A DNA stretch of 64,000 bases from Plotosus lineatus (Eukaryota; Chordata; Actinopteri; Siluriformes; Plotosidae). The DNA lies in the NCBI GenBank assembly GCA_024760905.1, contig CM045733.1, forward strand, positions 26,298,501 to 26,362,500, read 5' to 3'. This document shows, in pieces, positions 11,833-24,363 of this stretch. The notes under the pieces were generated by a model. The model had not been told where the DNA came from. It did no database searches and worked only from the letters and a program-made list of their open reading frames with translations. The position numbers and the translations under genes were made by a program. The number at the start of each line of letters is the position of its first letter. Within the stretch, counting starts at the first letter, position 1.

Positions 11833-13735
11833 AGCATTTAGCAATTGAAAAGCAAGTGCTTAATAAACATGCCCTATTGGTGGTAAAAGGCAGGTGATAA
11901 GTTTGTCTTTGGTCTTCCACGAATATATAATGAGAACATATATTGTTAGACAAGGGAATTAAAATCTTTCAGTAAAAAAAAAAAAAAAAAAAAAAAATCA
12001 CTCTCGACTTTGTTACTTTCCTAACATTTTTTTTTAATCTAACGTTTTTGGATGTCATGACTTCAAAACTGGAAATGTCTCCCATCATTTCTTTGTCTTA
12101 TTAACATCTTGTATTCTTACTTTAAGCAATTTTTTACTTTTTTTTTTCACGTTGCCACTCTGACGCTCCTCTGCTTCAATACATCTATTAAAGAGTCAAG
12201 GGTTTAACATCCTTTCACTCAATGGAGCCTGAACTCTGATCTTCACTGAACCCTGTTCTTTTTTCTTCTGGAGCAACTAATGTACCATCAAGGTGATGAA
12301 CACCATCCAGTGCACAAACCCTTTTCATTATTCAAAGGCAAAAAGGCCTATGGGCATCCAGCAAAGTCAAACACGTCCAGTGGCAAACACGGGCGGAGAA
12401 AGCAGGTCTCCTCCTTAGGGAAATCAGAGCCGAGTTCGGCAGGGGTGAAGTCTGACAGTAATTATTCAAAAATCAAGGTGAGAAAAGAAAAGTGTGTTGA
12501 GGCATCTCGGGAATGCACCACAGCGCTCTGCCAAGACGGCAGCCGCTAGATCTCACACACCACTGGGCTTTTTGTGTGTGTGCAATCATGTCCACCTTGC
12601 AGTGGCCACTCGGTTCAATGCACACCATCATGTTAATGGAGGACTAGAACCCAAGGCTCTGAATGACACGGCCATCATTAGGCCAAAGGCAGTGCAACTA
12701 CATTTTACTTCATCTGAGCATGATTAAAATGCTGCTCATTAGCATGGTGTAAGTGGAGAGCACTTTCACGGTCTTACAATTACATTGACTCTAACCCCTG
12801 TGAGTGTGAAAACTATCTGAATGAAATGAATCTCTTCTTTGAGGGCTCTTATATTACAACACGGTGAGGCGCAATAACCTTACATTACAAAAAAAAAACA
12901 AAAACAAAACAAAACAAAAAAAACCCCGCCAGGTAATTAAATCAACCTCAGTGTGGACACAGTGAATCAAGACACCATCTAGAAACTGTGGGGAAAGGAA
13001 ATGAAATTACAGTGTTCATGGTGAGGCATGTTGCCGTGCCAATTATGACGAAAAGATGCCATGAACGGAACGAATGATGAAAATCTCAAGCGAAAGCTTC
13101 ATATAGCAATAGCTTCAGCACAAGCGTACCACATCACTGGTGACATCCCAAGCACTGCAGAGATATTCTTCATCAATCCATGTCATTTAACATCCTCACA
13201 TATAGCACTGACTCGTGGAGGATGCAGCGACTCTTCAAAAGCCATCAGGTTCAGTCGTGGCTATACTGGGCTTTTTACAGTCTTACAGTGACACTCCGAA
13301 TTCTGAGATTGAAGTCAACCTGAAGGCATTGGAGAGCATCTGGCGCAGAGCATAGACCCATTCAACTGTCCCTATGACCCATCCCTGAAGTCCTGCATCC
13401 GCCGACCTGTCACATGCTGACACAGTCCTGCCTCCGGAAAAGAAATCTGCTATAAACTCTCCAAGCCTGCTCTGACAAGTCCCACCAAACAACAAACAAA
13501 TAATAAAAGCCTTCTCCTGCCGGGTGACAGCGAGAATTAAAGCAATGACAGTCCACAGCATCTGTAGTCCAGAACTATGTGTCTTTCTGGTGACAATAGG
13601 CAGTGGTATGTGCTTTTATAATCAGGCCCAAAAGGCCTAAGTGCAAAGAAGTGCTGAAGGGACAGCAGCAGGGGAGAATTTTCAAGTGGAGAGAAAAGAA
13701 TCTATATTTGAAACACCCTGTAATTGAGGAGTACT
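11833..13735. other. Gene-free stretch, nothing recognised
   Basis: Low-repeat sequence with A-rich runs near 11974 and 12890-12920. Open stretches at 12280-12549 and 13061-13291 show no domain or splice pattern I recognise. Confidence 0.45.
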
Positions 13736-13736
13736 G

Positions 13737-13738
<2 letters not shown>

Positions 13739-13801
<63 letters not shown>
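13739..13801. repeat. (TC)n microsatellite
   Basis: About 30 TC units. A (GA)n run follows at 13880-13911, so the two can pair as an inverted repeat. Confidence 0.97.
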
Positions 13802-13804
<3 letters not shown>

Positions 13805-13877
13805 TTTGTTCATTCTAGGAACCCTACAATTGGTATTATTATCTCTGTATTTGGTATTATTATCTCCGAGCTTTCAC

Positions 13878-13914
<37 letters not shown>

Positions 13915-13944
13915 TCATTTAAACTTTTTAATGAACTTTTTATT

Positions 13945-14922
13945 GGGGAACACGATGGTGTATCCACTTCTCACCAAGCTGGGTTTGGGTCCTGAGTTTG
14001 GTGAGGGTGTTGCTGTGTGGAATTTGTATGGTGTCTCTGTGCTTGTGTTGGTACACAGGGATACCCTACAAATACCATACAAAAAAAAAAATAAATAAAA
14101 AAATAAATTAAAAAAAGGTAAAGTCCTTTGGGCTTTTTACATCCGAGCCATAGCGGCTCATCAGGCCGGTGCTTATCCCCGGTTTCCGTAGCATGAAGCG
14201 ACTAGGAGCTCAACTCCTCCTGGATGGGACGCTAGTGCATCGCAGGTTACCTTCCCAGTATATTTTTACTGGTACCCGTTTATATTAGTGGGGCTGGTGG
14301 TGTAGTGGTTAGAGTGCTGGGCTCATGATCAGAAGGTTGTGAGTTCAAATCCCAGTTAGACCCCCACTGTGCTAAGACCCCTGGGCAAGGTCTTAACCAC
14401 AAGTGTGCCTCTGTTCACCCAGCAGTATAAATGGGTACCAGTAAAAATATACTGGGAAGGTAACCTGTGATGGACTAGCGTCCCATCCAGGAGGAGTTGA
14501 GCTCCTATTTGCTTCACGCTACAGAAACCGGGGATAAGCACCGGCCTGATGAGCCACTATGGCTCAAGTGTAAAAATCCCAACATACTTTACCTTACCTC
14601 TACCTATTTATACTGCTAGGTGAACAGAGGCACACTTGTGGTCTAACAGCACAGTGGGGGTCTAACTGGGATTCGAACACACAACCTCCCGAGCGTGAGC
14701 GCAGCACCCGAACCACTATGCCAATGGCCCCACTAAATACCATACAAATTGGCTGGTATAAATTGTGCCAAGGTGTGGCTACGAGTGTGAATGGTTGTTT
14801 GTGTGTGTTGGCCCTGCGATGTGCTGGTGAGCTGTTCACTGTGTACCCCGCATTTGCACAGGGTTGGCTGAGATAGGCAGACTATTAGTATAAAGAGGTT
14901 CAACAAATAAACAAGTGAATGA
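13945..14922 (+). repeat. SINE-C copy split by a nested SINE-D cluster
   Basis: SINE-C sequence occurs at 13945-14083 (head and middle, diverged) and resumes at about 14735-14922 (gtgtgaatggttgtttgtgt, gttggccctgcgatg, aggttcaacaaataaac). The break is flanked by a 14-bp duplication aaataccatacaaa at 14070-14083 and 14735-14748. Confidence 0.75.
14140..14734. repeat. SINE-D inserted into antisense SINE-D
   Basis: SINE-D is my name for a third family: head ggtggtgtagtggttagagt, box-B-like gagttcaaatccc, cacaagtgtgcctctgttca, agtataaatgggtaccagt, and cggggataagcaccgg. A minus-strand copy occupies 14140-14285 (3' half) and 14598-14734 (5' half). A complete plus-strand copy (14288-14597) splits it. 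Flanks of the inner copy (tacccgtttata and tacctatttata) look like a diverged target duplication. Confidence 0.8.
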
Positions 14923-15261
14923 GTCGTTTTTTTTTACAGTCACATTATTTGCTTCCAGTTTCTTTTTCCTGTTGTTTCCAAACAAATCATTAAAAATGCA
15001 CAAAGTTTATTTAATAATTGCTTATTATCTTACAAGACATGAGAATTGCATCCCCTGAATATGCACAATATTATGTGCGCCCAATCCCCAAGCAGTCCTA
15101 GACAGTTCCTTGCTGAGATGCACTTGTGCATGACATCATGTCTACTATGTAAGGAAAAAGCACATCAGAATGTAGGAAAATAATCAGTGATATATCCTGA
15201 TGCAAATGCTGTCATTGCATGTCATATATGTTTTTAAATTGTTTTTAATAAATAAATTAGT

Positions 15262-15386
15262 ATTGGCCTGAAGGCGCAGTGGTTAGTACTTGTATCTCAC
15301 AACAACAAGTTATTAGGTTTGGTCCCATTCTGGCCAGCAGTTCTGGTTTCCTCTCACAGACCAAAGGTTTGCACATCAGGCTAGTG
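15262..15386 (+). repeat. SINE-C copy, left half
   Basis: Contains ggcgcagtggttagtacttg and the rest of the SINE-C head as far as cacatcaggctagtg. It continues at 16394-16575 on the other side of the hAT insertion. Confidence 0.75.
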
Positions 15387-16393
15387 CAGTGCCTCTCAAT
15401 TATTTTCTGTGGCGCCCTCTCTAGGAAGAAAAAAACATTTCACGCCCCCACCACCTCGCGAGCGACTAGAAGTAGTATTATTTGTCTATAAAATTATTCG
15501 TACACCTCTGCATAACATAATATCTTTAACATTAAAAACAAAAAAATGAACGAAATATAGTTCAACTTACAATAAAGCAAAACTTCATTAACATTGTTTT
15601 TTTTATCTGTAATAGAAAATATTTAAAGTGCACCGCTGTGCCTGAAATTAAAAAAAAAAAAAAATACATCCTTATTTAAACTCATTCAACTTATTTATGT
15701 TTTAATACCTGCGTCTCTCTCCACCTTTCTCTTCGTTCCTGTTAGAAAAATGTCCGTGTTGTTTCTTGAGGGGTTGTTTACTGCACTTCATTCGTTTACT
15801 CGTGCGAAAAACCGCTACACTATAGCGTGACAATGAGAGCGCTACTGCCAACTAGTGGAGTGGATGTGTAAGTACACCTAATTTTCGTACACTATTCCAG
15901 AAAAACATGTTGAACAACAGTGGTGGTCTAATGGTATAAGGTACTGGATCGCTGATCCAAAGGTTGGGGGTTCGAGTCCCACTCTCCACAAGGTTATCAC
16001 TGTCCCTCCCAGTGCAGCTAACTGGGTTATCAAAGGCGGGCCATGTCTCTCACTGTCTATGGTGAGAGGTATGTAAAAGAACCATTGCTGACTTTCGTAA
16101 AGAGTAGCTGCAAAGTCGTCAGCGTGTTTCTGTCCCTTGCTAAAAAAGGTTGTGACAGGAAGGGCATCCGACGTAAAAACCTCTGCCAAATCAAACGTGC
16201 GAATCAGATGATTCGCTGTGGCGACTCCCGAGTAAAAGAGGGAAAAAGCTGAAAGGAAGACAGAAATTCCAGAAAAACATGTTCCCCAGGGTCACATGCT
16301 CTCTCTCCAGCATCAACACAACGCAACCCCCCCCTCCAGCATCATACCGCACCCACCAAAGGGGGGGCGCCCCCCACTATTTGAAAAGCACTG
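15387..16393. mobile_element. hAT-like MITE, copy 1, carrying a nested SINE-B
   Basis: Ends cagtgcctctcaattatt and, inverted, cagtgcttttcaaatagt, typical of hAT elements. The flanking 8-mers ggctagtg and aactagtg agree at 6 of 8 positions. Without the SINE it is about 635 bp. The interior matches the reverse complement of 21396-21992 (gcgccctctctaggaag, aaagtgcaccgctgtgcctg). No coding capacity. Confidence 0.85.
15912..16265 (+). repeat. SINE-B copy (SINE-A body with RTE-like tail)
   Basis: Head and body as in SINE-A (ggttgggggttcgagtccca, tctctcactgtctatggtga), but after gtgtttctgtcccttgctaa the tail is caggaagggcatccgacgta ... gattcgctgtggcgactccc and gaaaggaaga. It is flanked by an exact 18-bp duplication (15894-15911, 16266-16283; starts attccag, ends catgtt). 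Confidence 0.93.
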
Positions 16394-16575
16394 AACTAGT
16401 GGGATATGTTCTGATGCCTCTATTGGTGTGTGTGTGTGTGTGTGTGTGTGTTTCCCTGCAGTGGTCTGGTTAGCTGTTTAATGTGTACCTTGCCTTTTCC
16501 GGGAGTTGGCTGGGATGGGCTCTAACCATCCTGTGACCTGAATAAAATATAAAATAGTTCATAAAATGAAATAAT
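16394..16575 (+). repeat. SINE-C copy, right half
   Basis: Resumes after the hAT element with a (GT)n run at 16424-16451, cctgcagtggtctggttagc and the tail gggagttggctgggatggg to gttcataaaatgaaa. Confidence 0.75.
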
Positions 16576-18387
16576 TTTTTTTTAAAAATGATAAATGGTC
16601 ATTACATTTACATAGACGGGGACTTTCCAGTAGGTCTAACGCCGGTATCTAATTGGATCATTAGAAGTTCAACTTCATCTTCAAGCATGTGTCAGAGTAT
16701 CCATAACACATGAAAGGTCAGAGAACACGTGTATTTGCTCCACCAGTCATCCACTTATGCTTTCTTAGTTAATAAATTTGAATGAATTACCTTATCTCTA
16801 ACTGTTATAAAGCACTGACACGAGAGCTCCCTTTTACAAATAGTCCTCTTACCATATCAATAGCACATGACTTTGTGAAAGGACATGTTTCTTTTCATTA
16901 TTTTATCATAAGGCTTCAGTGATATGGAGCATCTACCATATGAGTCAAGCATATTGAGTATTGACAGGACTAATGCTATAGAAAATGACTCAACCTCTTC
17001 TGACCAATCAAATTCAAGAACTCAACACCACTCTGGTTAACAAACAAATCCAATGTGTCATTAACTGGAATTCGCTCACTTTTTCACAGCATCCATGCAT
17101 CTGAACCTTTGTAATAATTAGTGTTGTAGCCGTCTATGGTACGGACATAAAAATGTTGAGTAATAGCCTTGGGACTGGCGGGATAAAGGAACAGTGCTGA
17201 GATGATATCTTTAGCCTACAATTCTACGTACTTTGTAAGCTAAAAACTTCCACAGTGCTAAACCTATATCAGTTATAAACGCCCCTGACAGGGAATGTCA
17301 TCTGCTCCATGGCTGCAATAAGCCTGCCATGATTGTGGGTTGAATGTACCACTGCTGCTGAGTATGGAGTCCACGTGCTCATGGTTAAGTATCATGTTGT
17401 AAGGTGCAAAAGCTCTTTTACATGAACTAGGAATGATAATGATGTCATCAGTATTCTCTGTATGTAACATTCATTTTAGACTAAAAAAAAAAAAAAATTG
17501 GAAAATTGGAAAATTGGAAAATTTCCCTCACTTTGTGCACCGACATGAGAAATTCAGAAATGCATCAAATCAAAGGTGAGTGAGAATTCGTATCAGAATG
17601 AGAATATGTGTTTGATTTCAAAAAGAGCTTTTTAAATTTAAATCGTTCCAGGGTATATTTCCATCTGTTTCAAAGCAGATGATGGCTGGTTTTCAGAGAA
17701 TCAGAACGGCGGTGTAGAGTTATACGACTGTTTGATTTCTCCGGCTCTAGGCTATTTATCTGCCCAGTAAAATCTCACATGTCTTTCATCACTTGGCATC
17801 ATATTTCTGGCTTGAAAATAATTTTTTAAAGGTTGGATGAAACGCCGTCACCTGCAAACTGAACTTTTGTCCCACTGTGTGTCTCATTTTTTTAAATTTT
17901 TTTTTTTATTATTTTATACTTAGCATTGATCTGCTCTTGAGAGTTCCTGCGTACACTCTGATCATGGTGTATACCCACTTAAACCACTTGAGAATAAGAG
18001 TATACAGTCTCAGGTAATATGCTCTTTGCTGTCTCCCAAACTGAATGTGTGCTCCTGCTGCCCGACCTCGACACACTTCGAATATCTCGTCTCATTTTGT
18101 CCGCTAAACCATTCTGAACCTACTTCTGTTTAGACATTCTGCACAGCTAACTCACTTTCAAATGCTGTGGATGGTCCCGCGTGGCTAGATTTCACTTTAT
18201 GCCTTAAAACCTCCCATTGCTTGGATAGGGATAATCATACCTGCTCACTAAAGATTTGTGCTGAAGAAATGCTGTTACTGTAATCAAAGACTTCTTCAGA
18301 ATTATCCCAGTTCTCTTATCTACTACGCTCACTCCGGGACGCTATTCATAACAAATACACTGTTTAACATTGTAATATACAGCTGTA
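16576..18387. other. Gene-free stretch, nothing recognised
   Basis: Mostly non-repetitive. A small tandem run of aaaattgg (about four units) lies at 17490-17525. No exon supported. Confidence 0.45.
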
Positions 18388-18399
18388 ATAATGATTTAT

Positions 18400-18738
18400 C
18401 AGTTCTGTTCATTTTCTGTAACCACATCATCCTAATTAGGGTCGTGGGGAGGCTGGCCCCCAGCCCAGCCGACTCCGGGCGAGGGCAGAGTACACCCTGG
18501 ACAGCTCGCCAGGCCATTGAAGTAGAAACACGCTAACGGCTATGCAGCTACTCTTGTCGAAAGTCAGCAATGGTTCTTTTACATGCCTCACGCCATAGAC
18601 AGTGAGAGACATGGCCGGCCTTTGATAACCCAGTTACCTGCACTGGGGGGACAGTGACAACCTTGTGGAGAGTGGGACTCGAACCCCCATCCTTAGGATC
18701 AGCGATTCAGTGCCCTATACCACTGGACCACCACTGCC
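18400..18738 (-). repeat. SINE-A copy, full length with target duplication
   Basis: The minus strand reads from head ggcagtggtggtccagtggt to tail ggatgatgtggttacagaaa. It is flanked by the 12-bp repeat ataatgatttat at 18388-18399 and 18739-18750. Confidence 0.92.
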
Positions 18739-18788
18739 ATAATGATTTATAATCACACTTTGTAGTGAGCCAAATCCACATCCAGATG

Positions 18789-18892
<104 letters not shown>

Positions 18893-18947
18893 TGAACCTT
18901 CATTGGTCTGACTAGCCAGTGTAATTTTGCCTTATGAGATTCTGGAA

Positions 18948-19260
18948 GGGCAATGCTGGCCTGGAGGTAAAGATGCTGGATCACTGCTCCTAAAGTTGTG
19001 GGGTTTGAGTCCCACTCTCCGCGGGTTGTCAAAGGCCAGCCATGTCTCTCACTGTCTATGGTGAGAGGTATATCTAAAAGAACCATTGCTGACTTTTGAC
19101 AAGAGAAGCTGCACAGTCGTCAGCGTGTTTCTGCCCTGTGATGGCCTGGTGAGCTATCCAGGGTGTGCTCTGCCCTTGCTCAGAGTTGGCAGGGATGGGC
19201 ACCAGCCTCCCTGCAACCCTAATTAGGATTAAGTGGTTACAGAAAATGAACAGATGAATG
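18948..19260 (+). repeat. SINE-A copy, full length with internal deletion
   Basis: Head gggcaatgctggcctggagg, gggtttgagtcccac, body and ggattaagtggttacagaaa tail. The short gap after gcgggttgtcaaagg removes the cagctaactgggtt segment. Confidence 0.88.
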
Positions 19261-19326
19261 ATATTTTGGAATTTCTGAGAGTCATAATTTCTTACATGTG
19301 GAAGTGGATGTGGGTGTCATCTGATC

Positions 19327-19327
19327 A

Positions 19328-19376
<49 letters not shown>

Positions 19377-19377
19377 A
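19327..19377. repeat. (TC)n microsatellite
   Basis: About 25 TC units with one TT interruption. Confidence 0.97.
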
Positions 19378-20010
19378 TCATCATCAGGTGGTTTTTACTT
19401 TGGTTTTCAAAGTTGTGCTCTACTAAAACGCATCTGACAGATTGCATTAGCGTGCTTGAATAGGCCGCAATCTGTATTCTGTTTCCCTCTCACAAGACTG
19501 AAAAAAATCACAAGAATAGGACATCGACATGTGTCAATTCCACTAAGAAAAGAGAACCGCAGTAACAGTATGCAGATGTTAAACAAATGCATTCAATAGT
19601 GAACTTATGAATAGGCACATCTGCACATTACATCCACAGACATCACATCAGGATCTGCACATTTACATGAACATATGCTATACTGTACTGTATATATAAC
19701 ACGTTTCAGGAGACACATTAGGTATGAGACTCATCTGACCTTTTGTACAAAGCAGATATCTGATCCATGTTACACAATTCATGCATTCAAATTGTGACTG
19801 AGACATACAGTAGTTTTAAATTAAAAAAAAATAATAGTTAAAAATGCTAATACACTGTACTTGTCATATCATTCTTTCAAAAAAGAAATCATAGATTTTC
19901 AATGTGGTATAAAATATTTGAACGCCACTTGGACAGTTTGTTTTAGTTGATTGATTGACCGCCTGCTCATTTCTTATATTTATTAATATCTATATATTTA
20001 TTAATGCTAA
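19378..20010. other. Gene-free stretch, nothing recognised
   Basis: AT-rich sequence without recognisable exons or repeats. Confidence 0.45.
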
Positions 20011-20035
20011 AACACACACACAAATACACACACAC

Positions 20036-20113
<78 letters not shown>

Positions 20114-20115
20114 CA
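20011..20115. repeat. (CA)n then (TA)n compound microsatellite
   Basis: An interrupted CA array to about 20096, then a short TA run. Confidence 0.97.
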
Positions 20116-20241
20116 TACACTATACAAAAAAGTTAAGGATATTTGTCAAATAAAAAACTGAAATTAAGGCCAATTCACAAAACCGAAAAAAAAAAATCAA
20201 GAAAATTTCCAAATATCCTTAACTTTTTTTGTAGTGTGTAT

Positions 20242-20245
<4 letters not shown>

Positions 20246-20320
<75 letters not shown>
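20246..20320. repeat. (TA)n array
   Basis: About 37 TA units immediately left of a family-A MITE. Confidence 0.97.
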
Positions 20321-20329
<9 letters not shown>

Positions 20330-20334
20330 ACACA

Positions 20335-20552
20335 CGGGGATCCCTCACTTTCCGCGGTTAATGGGGACTGAGACTCCCCCCGCGATCACCGATTTCCGCG
20401 AAGTGGGATCGACCCTGACTGACGTATACGTACATGTATATGTGTCTATAATATCAATAAAAACATATTCAACGCTATAATAACAATCAAACATTCAAAA
20501 ATAATGCATAAGATGTAAATAAAATATAAATACACACACATACAGTTGCGCG

Positions 20553-20596
<44 letters not shown>

Positions 20597-20829
20597 TGCG
20601 CACCTCACATAAAAATGCAAGTAGTTTTGTTAGGGGGATTTGGATTGGGGGTTTTTGGGTTTTTTTTTTTTTTTTGCATAATTGGCCTTGTTTTGTAGCA
20701 TTTTCCTTAACTTTTTCCATATTTTTCTTTCATTGCCTTATTTTTAATTTTTTTTGATGAATATTTTTGAAAAACCCACGATGCACTGAAGCCACAGAAA
20801 CCGAAGCACGAAGTAGCGAGAAATCACTG
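20335..20829. mobile_element. Family-A MITE, copy 2, inverted
   Basis: Reverse orientation relative to 7399-7893: begins ggggatccctcactttcc and ends gcgagaaatcactg-TA. It contains a (CA)n run at 20555-20595 at the same internal place where other copies carry short (GT)n stretches. Confidence 0.85.
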
Positions 20830-20859
20830 TATATATTATTGCTGAAACGTGGGTCACAG

Positions 20860-21184
20860 GAACTCGGTGGTGATCGCTGCAGTTCACAGCACTAAGGTGT
20901 GGGGTATTGTGAATTATATATGGGCTTGTATGTTTATTTTTCCCTGGTGCTCTGGTTTCCTCCCATAGTCCAAAGACTTGCATGTTAGCTTAAATAGTAA
21001 CACAATTGCTCTCAGGTGTGAACGTGAGTGTGAATTACTGGTTGTGTTTGCGTTAGCTCTGCTCTAGAATGGTGATGTGTATATGGTAAACATCAGCTCT
21101 TACACAAAAAGTCAGCTGGGATTGGTTCCAGTTTCCCCCATCACTCTGATGGATAAATGGTATTGATAATGGATGGATGGATGT
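20860..21184 (+). repeat. SINE-C copy, diverged
   Basis: Contains ctggtttcctcccatagtcc, aaagacttgcatgttagc, gtcagctgggattggttcca and a ggatggatggatg tail. Confidence 0.65.
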
Positions 21185-21395
21185 CAGATCATTAACAAAA
21201 AATACAGAATAAAGGTGATGCAGTTATTTCATTTTGATGTAATACTAAATCAGAGATTTTAACTCTGCTACGTCAGATCCTCATTCATAGTCTTGTACCC
21301 TGATGATTTACAGTTTTAACAAAAGCAGTCCAAATAAAACGTTTTAGACAATGTCGCTTATCAGTGAGCACCCCAGACTGAAGGATAATCTAACA

Positions 21396-21992
21396 CAGTG
21401 CTTCTCAAATAGATTTTTTTCAAAAAGATTCAAAAAGATCCCCTTGGGGGCGCACGGTATGATGCCGGGGAACATGCTTTTCTGAACTATTGTACAACAA
21501 ATAAATGTAGTTGCACCTCCACTCCACTAGTTGGCAGTGGCATTCTCATTATTGCACTATGGTGTAGCTTTTTTTGCACAAGCAAATGATATGAAGTGCA
21601 GTAAATAACCCCTCAAGAAACAATTTCTAAGAGGAACAAAGAGAAAGATGGAGTGAGAGAGAGACAGAGATATTAAGACATAAATAAGTTGAATGAGTTT
21701 AAATAAGGATATATTTTTTTTATTTCAGGCACATTGGTGCACTTTAAATCGTTTCTACTACAGATAAAAAAAAACCAACATTAATGAAGTTTTTGTTTGT
21801 TGTAAGTTGAACTATATTTCTTTCTTTTTTTGTTTTTAATGTTAATAAAGATACGATGTCATGCAGAGGTGTACTAATAACAATTTTCTAGACAAATGAT
21901 ACTATCTATAGTCGCTCGCAGGGTGGTGGGGGGCATGAAATGTTTTTTTTCTTCCTAGAGAGGGCGCCACAGAAAATAATTGAGAGGAGCTG
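21396..21992. mobile_element. hAT-like MITE, copy 2
   Basis: Starts cagtgcttctcaaatag and ends ataattgagaggagctg; the flanking 8-mers atctaaca and ggctaaca agree at 6 of 8. The interior has ccactccactagttggcagt, aagtgcagtaaataacccct and cattggtgcactttaaatcg. 597 bp with no coding capacity. Confidence 0.82.
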
Positions 21993-23700
21993 GGCTAACA
22001 AATTTTAATGAGACCATGGCTATTTCCTAGGCCGCTGGAGGCAAATAAATAAATAAATACATAAATAAAATATTGGACACCCGCTTGTGTATTAAACTCA
22101 TCTGTATTAAAAATTGTCAGTGCAAACATACACAAGATTCCGTCCATGAATTTTCAAATAAACTAAACAAAAATCTTAAACACAGAATAGACTTCAACTT
22201 CAACAGATATAATAATACCTCAGGAATCTGCATTTCACGAAACATTATCATCCGGTATGAGTCAATGCAAACTGTTTAAGGAACATTACAAGCACCGGTG
22301 GAAGGTAAATGAGTATGTACAGTAATAATGAGAACATAATACTGTATAAATATAAAGAACTGCATTGTGATTCAATTATTTAGAAACCATCAGATCTGAA
22401 CTTGTTGAGTGAGTGGAGCAGCTTCATGTTTTGTTTTTGTTTAGTTATCTGAGTGGAAATTAGCAGCTAGCTAAGCATGCCGCTGCACTCAGTTGCGCAC
22501 GGTGTTCCCGTCTCAACTTAAACATCTGTTGATTAGGACCAAATACTCCCTCTTCCAGTGTATTCAGACAAAACAGCATCATTAAAACCACACAGGCGTC
22601 AGCCATGTGCACTGGAGCAATGGCTATGATCTGTAAACAGAGCTTTTACTCATTAGCGATCAACAATGAGATAGGCTAACAAAGAACTGTCGAAAAGAGT
22701 AGGAATTATTTCCTCGGAGAGCAGAAGGCACTTGATGGAGGGGATGAACTACTCTATTGACAGACTGTTGGGGGGGGGGGGGGGTTCTCACGGTGGATGT
22801 GGTTGAGGCAATCAAGGCCATGAAGGGTGAAGGAGCAGAGTGATTTGGTCTGGCTAGCCATCTGACAATCTCTTACTGATACAAAAAAAAAAGCACAAAA
22901 ACGTAAATGTTTATGATAATAACGCCATATCAGATTCAGCATATTATATAATATTTATTATTAATTCACGTTTATTAAAACTGCATGGGGTTTCGTCTTC
23001 TCAGAGAAGAACGAATGGCTGCTTGGTCCAGATCCACTGCCAGCTATGAGCGTAAAGGCATTGAACTTTCCTCACCAGGACACATGAACCAAGTAGATAT
23101 ACATCAGAAGACATGAGTCTCACAGGAACGTGAAGCATGTGAGAGGACATCAAGCACAAACATGAGCACCGCTGCCAAGCCATTCCCAGAGAAGCTGATG
23201 CACATAAGGGAATTAAAATGACAGGCTCCCGGGGAGAGTACATGTTTTCACTGTGTAGACGTTTACAAGTGTTCATAGGGGAGCACAAAGGCAAGGCTGT
23301 GTCATTCAGAAATGCTAATCACACCGCCTTGTGTCGCAGTGTTGAGAGACAGTGAAATGCCCCCTAACTGTCAGTGAGTAATGGCGCACCTCACTGGACT
23401 ACTCAACACTAGCTAGCTAGCATGTAGTACTGCATATTCACTGGCCTTATTTTCTCTCTTTATAATGATTATTAGTGAATACAATTCCCCACATCACTGA
23501 GTGGGTGTGTCTTTAACATATCAATGCTTTTGAGTCCATTTCTAAAAGTATACAATTACTGTGTTGTCAATACTGTACGGATTTTTTTTTCAACATTATC
23601 TCTATAAATATGACAAAGAATATTCTAAATTGTTTCAGTTTTTCCAAAGAAATATCTATATTTATTTAAAGATGAAGTATAATAATTTATTCATGTATTT
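21993..23700. other. Gene-free stretch, nothing recognised
   Basis: A G16 run lies at about 22769-22785. Open stretches (for example 22754-22942 and 23001-23294 on the minus strand) show no recognisable domain. Confidence 0.45.
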
Positions 23701-23707
23701 GGCAAAC

Positions 23708-23796
23708 TGGTTAATTCCTATAAGAGTCACAGGGAGGCTGGAGCCTATGTCAGCCGAATCTGGCAAGGTACATCTCGTCAGTGCATCGTAAGGCCA

Positions 23797-23856
<60 letters not shown>

Positions 23857-23985
23857 GACAATTTGAAACTGCAACTTAGCCTAATGTGCATGTCTTTGGA
23901 CTGTGAGGGGAATCCGCGCAAGTACAAGGATAGCATCCAAATTCCATACAGAAACACTGAATTTGAAGTCCCTGGATGCCACCAT
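23708..23985 (-). repeat. SINE-C copy with internal (CA)n
   Basis: The minus strand shows tgtatggaatttggatgcta, tccaaagacatgcacattag and the tail ggctccagcctccctgtgac. A (CA)n array fills 23801-23852. Confidence 0.72.
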
Positions 23986-24363
23986 GTGTATATTGCGATC
24001 TTTAGTGACTTTTTAGAGTAAGCAATGCTTCCCTTGCAGTCTGATGTGGAGTTCTTATGCAAAGAAACAATGAAACTGTCTGCGTTGCTCATGATGGGAC
24101 AACACCTTACGAACACTTATTAATATTTATTTATTTATTTTTAACTTTACATTTATAATAATTTTTGTCTGCAACTTTCTTTACCAATTTTATCTTTATG
24201 TCATTATATACTGCGAATAAGGCTAATATACTTTGTTAATCAATGCTTTGGCACAGATGAGCTCGGATCTGAACAATGAATGGGGCTTCCTGAACTATTT
24301 CATTGACTCCTATGCAAACTTCTCCAGCATGTGAAGCTATAAGTGTATTTGGAAACACAAGTA

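Noticed and set aside
12280..12727. Two overlapping open frames of 77-89 codons
   Set aside because: No domain, no homolog I recognise, no splice context; frames of this length occur by chance.
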